DNA from: Nemopilema nomurai | Taxonomy: Eukaryota > Cnidaria > Scyphozoa > Rhizostomeae > Rhizostomatidae | Direction of reading: 5' to 3' | DNA: 64,000 nucleotides | NCBI GenBank assembly: GCA_003864495.1 | Contig: ML133369.1 | Span: 1 to 64,000, forward strand | Shown: piece by piece, positions 46,101 through 56,705 of the stretch | Layout: each line of letters opens with the position of its first letter | Numbering within the stretch: position 1 is the stretch's first letter | Position numbers and translations under genes: made by a program | Notes under the pieces: model-generated | Told to the model about the DNA's origin: nothing | Seen by the model: the letters and a program-made list of their open reading frames with translations, nothing else | Database searches by the model: none

Positions 46101-49100
46101 ACTGAAGAGCTAAATCTTCCTTGTTGATGCCAAAATTTTAAAACTTAATCAAAGATGTTTGCTGTATTTATACTCCTAATGTCGCAATAATGCATGTTTG
46201 AGGAAAAGTCAGTTTAATTTTTTCAAGGCGGCAGTCAAAGAGTTTGCAAGCAGCCTATCTGGCAGGCGGAGGTGGTACGTATATTTTAGCCACAATCTGA
46301 ATAACTAGCTTCTCGTTAGTAGTTTACCGGCGTGCTATAAACTAGCCTGAATAAACATGATCCTATTACCCTAGTCATAAATTGGCCAGTTAAATAACAT
46401 GTGTTGATTGCCATCAGAATTTGATCCATCTTCCTTGAATCTGGTCTTAATTCCTTCTTTGAGTGCCTTGATTTCTTGGTTGCTGATTTTCAGTGACTTT
46501 ACCGAATGAGTACAATTCCATGGTGTATGTCGACCCAACAACATATGAAAACATAGAGGATGCTCTGCAGGAATTCGCAAGGGAGCTAGATCGATACTGG
46601 GTGCGTCTGGATTGCCTGATACATGGAGGTAAGCTTGCAATACCATTTTATGGACTGCATATTAACATGACAAGCCCACATCACCAAGAACCTTTCTGAA
46701 CATTTTGTCTTGTTATGTAAGGTGAATAAATCATTTGGCTTTACTGAATTTAATACTTTTTAATACTTTTGAATAAAGATGTATGTGCTTGACTTATGTA
46801 GTTGAGGATGCATCAAGTCCATTTAGAATATTTTACTTGCCTAGACATAAGAAGCCATGTTTAGCTAACTGTAAATTTGGCCAATGGTCCAATGTGATTT
46901 TGAAAAACCCTATTGTCAGTTTCCCTTTCATTCTGAATGCAAGATATTGTACATTTTATCCGCTTTATCTTTAAAATGATTTTAGGGGAATTTGCTGATG
47001 TTTACAAGGGGACTTTGGAGAAGCCTCTTCAGAAAGAGAAACTGGTTGCCATCAAGGTCCTAAAAGTAGGTATACAGCGAAGTAATACTTCTTGCGTGGA
47101 TAAAAGTAGACTACTATTTCAAGTTTTCCCACTCAACTTGAGTATGGATAATGAGAAACAAAAATTGAAGCCATGAAGTTTGGATTTCGAACCATACTTA
47201 CACTGCGTCATAAACGGAAAAATGAAGGAAACAAATAGTAAACATATGAGTAAGGTGTTTGAATCGAAATCCAAAAGACATAAGGTTCTCATTTCTGTCT
47301 ATTATTCTCTAATTTCATTGTGATGTTGCGTAAACTTGAAAATTGTCTTGAAAGATGTTGAATTATATTTTGAAGCCTCTTTTTAAACGTTTTGCAGACA
47401 AACGCAAGCAAGAAAGCAAGGGACGATTTTTTGGCAGAAGCTGCATATACGGGACAGTTTGAAGACCCAAATGTCATACACCTGGAGGGTGTAGTAGTGA
47501 AAAGTATTGCCACTCACTTTCGAATATTTACTATGCCTTGTAAAAGGCCTAGACAGTAGCTATCTAAGCGATGCTCTTAATACCAAACTGTTCCCTCTTT
47601 TTTAAGCAGTCAAATCATAGCTGGTTGACTTCTTTGTGAGACCATGCAGATATTCATTTGAACGTGTTTACTCCGGCAGAAATATGACTCAAACCTTTTT
47701 TCAATACTGACATATGTTTTTTTAAATTTTAGGTTATCCAACATTGATTGTTACTGAATTCATGAGCAATGGAACACTAGACTCGTTCTTAAAAGTAAGA
47801 TTAGTGCAAAATGCCTGTTCAAACATGTTGCAATTACCGTTGTTGTAGTAAAGTAGTTAATAAGTTAGAAAAGGCTTCTTGGTTAAGGGATGCCACATTT
47901 GCTTAAAGATTGTCGATGTTCACGCTCATTATAATATTAACCGAGTATTGTCATGATGGATTCAGGTATCTTTTATGATGAGTGTATATCTACCTCAGTT
48001 CTGCTAAACAGGGAAGGAAAATGCTTGAAATAATGATTTTATTTCCCTAGGAAAACGATGGAAAATTCACCCCACTTCAGTTACTGAGGATGGGTCGCGG
48101 TGTAGCTTCAGGGATGACGTATCTGTCAGAGATGAGTTACATCCACAGGGTAAGCATTCACATCATTTCATTGATTCATTGCAGTGGATACACTTTGGTT
48201 GGGGATATCTTAGTTTAAATGTTATACAGGAGGCACGGCAACATTTAGAGTTCTTAGAATTCCAGAGCGGATGCTTTCAAGGTATTGACTCGCAAAATCG
48301 TTGTGCACACCTTCAAAACAGGCAGAGATTACAGTTTGCTTGGAAGATAACATTTCTTGTATTTTGCGGACTGCTTGAAAGTTTTTGCTACTTACACCAT
48401 TTTGCAATAGATTGCAACCAATCGGGAAATTCTAGGCTTTTGCAGTTACGTAGAGGAACTATCGATGGATTTTAGCTTCAGAGAATGTAATTAATTATCG
48501 TCATTTCTTTGTAGTATCTGGCGGCCAGGGACATTTTAGTGAGCAAAGACATGGTTTGCAAAATTTCTGGATTTGGAATAAGCAGAGAACTGATTTCTGA
48601 TGAAAAAAACACCATCAAGGTAATCAATTATTTCTCATGAGTTCAACTACATGCAAAATCTATTTGGAGATGACCACTACTAAACTCCCATACTTCCATT
48701 TATCAAATTCTCTATCCGTTGCTGAGAGCCTGCTTTTACTAATCCACCGTTAAGTGTGCTCTGTTTCTTCCAACTTTTTTTAGAGGAGATTAATTCTTGC
48801 AAAAGAAACGATTAGACCTGCAGATATCTTAACGACCTTGCGATGATTTTTTTCAGGATGATGAGGTCGCTTTCAGATGGATCGCTCCTGAAGCGATCCA
48901 GTATAGGAAGTTCTCCATTGCGTCCGATGTTTGGAGTTATGGAGTCCTTCTTTGGGAGATCATGTCATATGGAGACAGCCCCTACAGTGACTGGAGAAAC
49001 TATGAGGTACGTGTCTCGTGGTAATTTGGCCATTACTGGGTCTTGTTGCGTTCAGATAACTATTTCAGATAGCTTAAAGTTGCATTTTCTTTATTAGTGT

Positions 49101-50144
49101 TTACCTCCATTAGTTTCCAATAAAGTTAGGACCAATTTGACCAATTTTTACTTTTGACTTGCTTTTGTTATAAATTTTAGTTTTTCTATGAAACCCTTGA
49201 GTACTTTTTGAGAATGTCCAAACGTTTTGAAGATAACTTTGCTCTGCCGCTGGTAAAAAATTTTGGCATATAAATTTTGAGCATTGCTTGTCATAGAACG
49301 TACAAGGACTAAATATAGTCCTTGGGAACTGTTACCCTTCATTTTGGACACTCCTATAATTGCAGGTTCTTGTAGGATTGGTTTCTGGCTACAGATTACC
49401 TCCGCCAGTGGTACGTAACATTTTCAAACGATTGTTGTTAAAGCTCGTTGCTTTAAGAGGATTCCTCATTTTCAATTTTGTTAGCACTCAATTCGGATGT
49501 GCTTACTTCGACGCGCTGTAGAAGTTAATTAAACAGTTTACCTTGGCAATAAGTTCTGCGCGCGTAGGTGATTAATGCATGCGCTATCGATTATCCACTT
49601 TTACTGCAAAATGTTCACTTAGTAAATAATATGACATTTGCCCGCGTATCTATATGTTTCCTCTATTGTTGCTGAGTTGTTCCCAATTAAGCTAACCTGT
49701 CCTTTTTAATAAAGTTTGCTTGTAGACATTGCGATGTTTACAGTTGCCATGAAAGACTTTGCAACAGGAAAGAACTGTTTTCTTTTCCAAACCAAGGCAG
49801 AAGTGGGCCGTCTGGTCATGCTTGCTATCGCGATATGGTGTTTGCTTGTGCGTGACTGTGTTCACATTCGCGGGATTGTGTTAACTTGCGCGGGACAGCG
49901 CTTGCCCTTGCATGCTTGCCCAAGCATCAATATTCTAGCTTTTTCTGCATCATTTCTATCATGACAAACAGTCTACAAACAGTTTAAAATTTTTATTTTG
50001 TTGCAGAATTGTCCAAAAGTCGTACACAATCTTATGCTATCCTGCTGGCACAAAGATTGCGAGGAAAGGCCAAAGTTCAAAACAATACGCAACATGATTG
50101 ATAATTGGATTCGAAGTCCTGAATTGCTTGGACAGGAAACATAG
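40165..50144 (+). CDS. Eph: Eph receptor pseudokinase, SAM-less, with mutated splice donor before membrane exon (Eph gene 3)
   Basis: Eighteen exons: 40165-40249, 40907-40980, 41635-42247, 43191-43355, 44214-44516, 45041-45234, 45532-45598, 45846-45936, 46228-46274, 46494-46628, 46986-47065, 47398-47503, 47733-47794, 48051-48149, 48515-48619, 48857-49006, 49366-49410, 50007-50144. If all are joined, the frame is open for 852 residues. The exon 7 donor, however, reads G|GAAAGT instead of G|GTAAGT. Read-through adds Gly-Lys-Tyr and stops at TAG 45607-45609, predicting a secreted ectodomain of about 503 residues. Signal peptide [18 protein letters not shown]. Kinase landmarks are degenerate exactly as in genes 2 and 4. 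Confidence 0.8.
41635..45598 (+). CDS. Eph: Eph gene 3 exons 3-7: complete ectodomain
   Basis: Exon 3 (613 bp) starts [14 protein letters not shown], one codon shorter than in gene 2, and keeps [15 protein letters not shown] and [10 protein letters not shown]. Exon 4 has [14 protein letters not shown] and [12 protein letters not shown]3-1 (44214-44516) has [20 protein letters not shown]3-2 (45041-45234, 45532-45598) has [20 protein letters not shown] and [14 protein letters not shown]. All frames are open. This is the part that would be secreted if the exon 7 donor is not used. Confidence 0.85.
45599..45609 (+). other. lost 5' splice site after Eph gene 3 exon 7
   Basis: At the position where genes 2 and 4 have AAAAG|GTAAGTATTAG, gene 3 has AAAAG|GAAAGTATTAG. 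The only nearby GT (45603-45604, GTATTA) is four bases into the intron and would change the phase. Direct read-through gives GGA AAG TAT TAG, a stop before the membrane exon. Confidence 0.9.
45846..46628 (+). CDS. Eph: Eph gene 3 exons 8-10: membrane helix and juxtamembrane motif
   Basis: Exon 8 (45846-45936) encodes a membrane helix almost identical to gene 2 ([20 protein letters not shown]). Exon 9 is 46228-46274. Exon 10 (46494-46628) has [20 protein letters not shown] and ends CLIHG. Frames are intact, so the membrane-anchored form remains possible if a cryptic splice is used. Confidence 0.85.
46986..50144 (+). CDS. Eph: Eph gene 3 exons 11-18: pseudokinase domain
   Basis: [11 protein letters not shown] glycine loop, VAIK and helix-C Glu kept. 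[14 protein letters not shown] replaces [19 protein letters not shown] has GFG. DEKNTIK has no activation-loop Tyr. Exon 16 (48857-49006) is the full 150 bp with [20 protein letters not shown]. Exon 17 differs from genes 2 and 4 ([15 protein letters not shown] versus [15 protein letters not shown]). The last exon ends [13 protein letters not shown] with a TAG followed at once by GTTAGT. Confidence 0.85.
49824..49903 (+). repeat. 20-bp minisatellite, 4 units, Eph gene 3 intron 17
   Basis: Short, diverged version of the same array: four 20-base units ending GGGACAGCGCTT, then the shared boundary GCCCTTGCATGCTTGCCC. Confidence 0.85.
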
Positions 50145-52170
50145 GTTAGTTCGAGGTGATTTGATGACAGATCTCTCAATTTCCAATTGAAATGTGATGA
50201 ATAAAGTGCCCTTGGTCCAACATACGTGAAACAAGTTTGTCCGTTGCATTTAGTGGCTCCTCTGCAGAGGATAAACAATTGATTTAAATGCTTTTGTATA
50301 TGGCGTCTTGTTGACAGTCTATGACGTTCTTGTCCAAAAGTGTCCAGAAATTTACTGTGTCCTTTAATGTCTAAAACAGTTGCCCTAAAGTGTCACATAG
50401 GGCGTTTTCAGAGTAATAACGAGGCTTATAATGTTCCTTTGTTCCCAGAGTAGAACTGCTCTTGGACCACGTGTCAAAAGATGACGTCAGACAACGCCAG
50501 CCATTACATGAATGAAGCAAAAGTATCCAAATGTGGAATGGTTTTTCATTATTGCTATATATCAAAGTAATAATGTTGCTACACGTAGACAAATTTGTAT
50601 CATTAGCGAACCAAATATGTTAATTTTATGCTATAGAGGTTTTCACGCTAGAACAGTTTAAGGTATTCTTTATAAACCATCACGAGGCAGTACGTAAGTT
50701 TTAAAAAACATTCTCTTGGTATATCGTTGTGTAATGTGTAAATATATTTTATGATCAGTTGTGGTTTCGGCTTGTACACGTAATCTGTTTTTAGTTTGAT
50801 GTTTGCATCAATCTCTTGATTCAAACTGGATTGACTCTTCTTCTGTCACAATTATCGCGGGAACCATAACAGTCGAACCTGCATACCAAAATTTTATACC
50901 TTGATCATGCACACTACCATCTTTTTGTAAGACATTCTTGATGAAAACGTTTGGAGACCATAAATTGAATTTGAAATTTTGCGGTCTAAATCTTGAAAAT
51001 CTTGCTGTGATCAGATATCCAAGCCATTGATATAGGCCTGCTTTGAATCTTGACTTCGTGGCAATAAAAGTTTCCTAACCCATAGCCAGGGCTACATCAT
51101 CAATAAATGAAATCAATTCTTTTTCACACAAGAAACAGTGAGGTAACGGAGGGCTATTTTTGAAACCATCTCTTGGAATCTCAGGGTGGCAAAGCAGCTG
51201 TTAATCCTGTTCCAACTTTGGTCTTCGCCAGATCAATGTAATCCATAGGTGAATATAATTTAGTTTGAGCCTCTTTGACAGCTTTACAACAAATATACAC
51301 ACGTTTTTTCACAAGCGCGGACTTGTACCAGCGATTAAACGAAAAAGCTGATGATTTGGTAGCTTCGGAATCCCGTGAAAATGGATATATATAAAAAGCT
51401 ACCTTCTTCTGAAAAGTCGGTACAAAAAATTAGAAAGAATAGAAGTTAGGTTTTTCTAAGACAACGGGAAGGAACAAAATTTGTGCTAAGGGGACTTTAG
51501 TAAAATTGATTATGAATTGCTTTAAGCCTAACTATTTTTTTGTTATTGTACTCTTACAACAGAACTTGATCCAGCTTCATCAGTCTATGCTTATCAAGTT
51601 TCTATTCAAATGCTAGAGCCAGGACTAAGATATTGTTTCCATTGTTCATGCATGACCTGCGTTTTACAAATGTGCTTCCCAGAGTCAATCACGGAAGTGA
51701 ATATGTGGTTTTGTCGGTTTCTTGGGTTTTGAAGGAGACACATGCTTCATGGTAAGGCTTTTGAAGGATATTCCTAATAATTTCGAAGTTTGAACTGTAT
51801 CCAGCAATGACGGAATATTGTATATATGCATCATCTGGCGGATACTCCACGAGTGCCTTGATTCGACTGATTGAAGTTCACTTCTCACACAGTGGCCTAA
51901 CAATGTTCTATTAGCGATCTGCACGTTGTGTTACTTCTGACGAACATTTGTGTATATTTTTGTCATCGATCTTTACCCCTGAAACTGCTTTTGCATCTTT
52001 CAAAATAAAGATTCCCCCATGAGATGTACATGGCTTGGCGAAAAGATGAGGTTAAGCGTTCTCTTTCGAAAATTTTGGACATTTATCGCCCAGTCTCTGG
52101 TTTGTTTTCATAGCATTAATGGGTTGAATCTTTGAAGTCAATAAATAAATGTTTCTTTGCCAGGTTAATA
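50145..52170. other. spacer between Eph genes 3 and 4
   Basis: 3' flank of gene 3 (matching 38183-39540) and 5' flank of gene 4 (matching 39565-40164). No exon, in particular no SAM exon, recognised. Confidence 0.5.
50200..50205 (+). promoter_or_regulatory. polyadenylation signal of Eph gene 3
   Basis: AATAAA 56 bp after the stop codon, in the same conserved context as in gene 2. Confidence 0.6.
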
Positions 52171-53579
52171 ATGAATTTACGATGGAAACTTGAGCTGATT
52201 CTAGGTTTGACCCTAATAACATTTGTGATGGTGGATATTTCAAAAGGAATTCATGGTATGTGGAGGCTTGATTTTCTTGTTTATGCACTGAAAACTTTGT
52301 AACATTTGCATAGGCCTCATATTCCGGGCGATTGGCTCTTGCGATTCGCACGCTTGGTAATTCTTTTGTTTTTGTTTTAATAATTTTTCGCAGAAATATA
52401 ATAAAAATTTATGTTGAAGCGTAGCCAATATATCATTGTTTGCTGCACTTTTTTCAACTGTGCTAGATGCCTAAAGTGCTGGGCGTTAGTTTCTGCTGGT
52501 GTGATGACTGTCATGAAATTGCTTTTTTCCTACAATTAACGATCATTTAAAAATTATGCGATACGATATCATTACTGACTGAATTCCTTCGTATACAGCC
52601 ATAGATTCTTAAAAATGGCTTTAGAATTTCAAAGGCAGCTCCAATGCCGACATAGATCTTCTGTTTGATATTGGTTCCTCTCTTTCTGTGCAGCTCTCAA
52701 GCGCAAATCAACTCAGATTTGGCATTACATCAAAAAAATGCTTAAACACCATGCTCATGTGTCTTTAAGAAGCATTCCACAATGAAAATATTTTAAGCTC
52801 ACATATATGCAAAGAAGGTGCTTTTGCATTTTAGATTTTGAGATATGATATTCATTCATTTCTTCCTGCACGTGTTTTAACACAACTTTTCTTTCCTGAT
52901 TATTCTTTTAGTTCCGTTGTCAATGCCTGGCTTTAAACAGTGGACAAGTGTAGCTAATACATCAAAACCACGAGCTCGAAGTAATGTAAGTGGCTTTTTT
53001 AAACATTGCAAGTTTTTTAAAGATCAAAGCGATGATAGACAATGATATGATTCAAATATCCATCAATTTACTTCTGCGTTATGTTAGATCTATGAAAAAT
53101 TTTTACTTTCTTTCAGAAATTTGCTAGCTAAATATGGAAATGTTTTGCAAGATAGATTTTCAAATTTTGTCACTGTATTTAAGAATCGGTTCTCTTTTAG
53201 GCTTGACATTCAACAATCAAATATCAATTAATTGATTTTTTTCGTTAGGCTAGATCTATGCAAACAAATTTGGGTTTTCTCTGAAATTCGCTAGCTAAAA
53301 TATTTGATTAATTCGATTGGTCGTCATAACTTATTAAAAGTCGAACCATAAATTTCAAACATTATACGAGCTTCAACACCTTTACTGGCTTGGCCTCATT
53401 TAAGATTAGCAAACACTTCAATATTTGAAATCTTGAGTTTTGAATGAATGAATTGAATCTTTGAAGTGTTTTTAATTTGATGTTAAATGAATTTCTTTCA
53501 TACTTATGGAAATATGTTTCTAATCACAGTTTATTCAATGAATTTATTTCAGTATATCCTTTCTTTTTTCGCTTTCCAG

Positions 53580-54194
53580 TGGCAGTTTTCATCATATAAT
53601 CGTCTCGTTGCCTGCAAATTTGGAAATGACGTTATAGACGGTTATTTCATTTCACCTTTTGTCTCTACGAACCCAGCCAATCAGATAAACTTAGAAGTTA
53701 CATATCAGCTGACGTGCTGTTATTACGTGTTGTCAATCGGTGTTTATGCTACTACTTGATCTCAAGCGGAGTTGTTAATTTGAATCCCAATACACACACT
53801 TTCAAGTACATTTCTTCCCTGAGGAATACTTCGTCAATGACTCCCAGTATTTCTAAAGTGCAGTTCACATCACGTGTCACAATCGAAATGGAGGGACACA
53901 CGGGAATTCATTTGGCATTCCGTGATCAAGGAATCTGCGGAGGAATCTCTTTGAAAATAAATTATACATCATGCCCAAGCTCTGCAGGAGATTTGATGTC
54001 ATTCTCAAATGGAGCTGCTCCAAATAGCACAGTTGCGGTGCAAAAGGTACCAGGAACATGTGTTCCCAACTCAAAGATGCGATTTTCACAGTCGGATAAT
54101 TACATGTTTTGCTACACAAATGGCTCGACAAAGGTACATGGTGGATGTCGATGCAATGCTGGATATCAAAATGTTTTATTAACAAAATGCGAGG
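53580..54194 (+). pseudogene. Eph: Eph gene 4 exon 3: ephrin-binding domain with +2 frameshift
   Basis: The first frame gives WQFSSYNRLVACKFGNDVI and runs to SIGVYATT-stop. The second frame resumes with [19 protein letters not shown] and continues to the exon end with [14 protein letters not shown] and [10 protein letters not shown]. Compared with gene 3 (GTTTATGCCTACTTAAACTC), gene 4 reads GTTTATGCTACTACTTGATC, a net gain of two bases with a tandem ACTACT. Confidence 0.85.
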
Positions 54195-54452
54195 GTAAGC
54201 ATTTTCTCTGCTACATTGAAATATTGCTTATTGTCATCGAAATGCAGCAACATAGATAGTGAAATTTTTATCTCCCGACTGAAGAGTTCAAAGGCTAATT
54301 AAAGGAAAGCTTTACATTTCAATAATGGTGACAAGAACTTAGTGCCGGTCATTCTAGCATTCTGTTGCTTTTCTTTCCGATCTTCTCTTTTTGGTCTTCT
54401 TTCCCGGTCGATTTTTAAAGGCCGATGCTTTACAATGCGATTTTGTTTGCAG

Positions 54453-54520
54453 AATGCCCCCCAAAGACCTCCAAGTCTTCCCTTGGCAACGTTCAATGCT
54501 TTAAATGTGCTGCAAATGTT
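54453..54520 (+). repeat. partial duplicate of Cys-rich exon 4 in Eph gene 4
   Basis: After an acceptor-like TTTTGTTTGCAG, the first 68 bp of an exon-4 copy appear (AATGCCCCCCAAAGACCTCC ... GCTGCAAATGTT), then the sequence jumps straight into the intron end that precedes the real exon 4 at 54561. The upstream context resembles gene 3's intron end and the downstream one gene 2's, so it looks like a recombination joint. It lacks a donor and is unlikely to be spliced in. Confidence 0.75.
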
Positions 54521-54560
54521 GAACACATCTTCTTTAATTTGCTTCACTATTTATTTTTAG

Positions 54561-56456
54561 AATGCCTCCCAAAGACCTTCAAGTCTTCCCCTGGCAATGT
54601 TCAATGCACAAAGTGTGCTGCAAATGTGCAAGATGGGCTTAAGCCAAGAAGGACAGTTTGCAAATGCAAGGATGGCTACTTCAGGCCGACTTCATCCCCA
54701 GGCGATCCAAATGTTGATTGTGAAGGTGAAATTCTAACCTTCTCCTAGCTTTATGCCTTCAAGCTTTACCGTTTTCAAGACACAAGCAACAAAAATGAAT
54801 TTGAAAAATTCAGCAGCGGAAAGCTACGAAAAACCGTTTCATTCCTTTAAAATATGCAAATCAAAGCATAGTAAGAAGAAAGTAAGATAAAAACGTTTGC
54901 TTTTAAACTTTGATCTTAAGCATCTCAAAAGAGCATCACCATTGTCCCCGACAATGACATAATATTGTTCTTTTTTGCAAAAGCAAACTCAGAAATGAGG
55001 CTTTCTGAACACAAAAGTACCCTGATGTCTAGACCAAGTGTAACTTTAGCATGCATTTTAAAGTGATTGACTAAGTTGTGATTCCAAATAGCGGCTCCAT
55101 CCTCTCCGATGCACGTAAATACAAAAAAGGCTGGATCGACCTGGGTTTCATTAGAATGGGGATCACCATTGCAGCAGGGAACTGGAGATAGCCCGCGATA
55201 CAGAATCAAAGCTGGCTGCTCAAAATGCATAGCGCCACCTGACAAGACGACATCGAACACTTACCTCAATTTCACCGGATTGAGTGCCTACACCCGTTAT
55301 GTGTTCAACGTCTATTCCATCAACAATGTCACTGACGCTATTGGATTCGACAAAGCGGAATATAACAGCACATCTGTGATGACTGGATCAGGAAGTGAGT
55401 TAAATCATTGCCAAGTTGTAAACATAAATTCATTAAGGCTTTTACCAGAATACTTCCTCGTTGAGTCTGATTTGTCATCTACAAAACGCTGCCACTTACT
55501 TGTACATGGCCTTGATTTCAAGAGAAATGTCATTAATCATATAATGAAATTCATCAAGTGACAGTGATTTTGGGACTTTAAGAAATGATTTGAGTAACGC
55601 ACCAATTATATGAAAATGCTCTTCGGTCTTATACATTCATTTACTACCGAGTAAAGTCGTTTAATTTCTTCAGGCAACAGGTAAAATATATAATATTTTA
55701 GTATAGTATTCGTAAATATTAAATATATAATATATAGTATTCGTTTACTTATGCAAGAGAGATAGAAGTCGCATTTTTATGTGCAATAGAGTATTTCATT
55801 TAGGCGTTTTGCCTTGCTCTAAATAAACACTTCTGGAATTCTCAATTGTAAATAGAAAATGTTGTTCTGTGTTAAAATGGTATACATGTCATTTTAGTGC
55901 CTTCGGAAGTACAAAACTTAACGAAAAGGTTTAACCTTGATGGATCAGTGACAGTAACCTGGAATGAGCCAGTCACCAAAGGTGGTGATGATTTGCGGTA
56001 CTATGTGACTGTCAATGGAAAAGGCAAATTCTGGACCAAGCGAGAATACACCGTGGAGCAAAAACAAGGAAAGAAGAAGTATACAGTGTCTGTAAGTAAT
56101 AGGTTTTGGTGCTCCCTCGAAGGGTACTCAGCTCGAAAAATGTTGATTACTCCAACAAGTAAAGTAATGAAATTATACCAGTCTACTTCTTATTAGAAGT
56201 GTATTTATTAGAAAGGTTTAAAAGTACGTAAAGAATATGCAGGTGGAGAGAGAGGCTTATAATTGAATGATGTATAGCTTGCTTTATTCGATGCCTCAGA
56301 TGTATTTATTATTACTACTTCCAAACATCTACTCTAAAAGATGCTCTGATATCCTTGTTTTTTGTAAAATTGCCTTATTGCCATTATAGGTAAAGGCCCA
56401 CACAAGCAGCGGTTTCTCCAAAGAAGTCGTTATCACATTTGAAATTAGAGGAAAAG
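54561..56456 (+). CDS. Eph: Eph gene 4 exons 4-7: Cys-rich module and FN3 domains
   Basis: Exon 4 (54561-54725) has [14 protein letters not shown] and [10 protein letters not shown]. Exon 5 (55092-55394) has [15 protein letters not shown] and ends with an A before the donor, making the junction codon ATG rather than CTG. Exons 6-7 (55898-56091, 56390-56456) contain [20 protein letters not shown] and VKAHTSSGF with an intact GTAAGT donor, unlike gene 3. Confidence 0.8.
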
Positions 56457-56705
56457 GTAAGTATTAGCCTGTTTCAAGCCTATTTTGCGTCATCTGTCTG
56501 AAGACTTCTAGCATCAGGAGTAGCAATTTGAATATTGTTAGGGTTTTTCAAGTCTGTTTGTCATTTTGCGTTGCTCTGTTAAAAGAGAGAGTTGAGAGAC
56601 CCTTGAAAAGAATAGACAAATATGCGTCAAGCTTACTATATATGGTAATTGATTAATTTAAAATAAAAGGAATATAAAATTTAGGAAGTTCAATTTTCGT
56701 TGTAG

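Larger units (their letters stand above)
39565..51563. repeat. Eph tandem unit 2 (about 12.0 kb)
   Basis: Head-to-tail copy carrying Eph gene 3. The 5' flank, all 18 exons and the 3' flank line up with unit 1. The 3' flank 50145-51535 closely matches 38183-39540. Confidence 0.8.
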
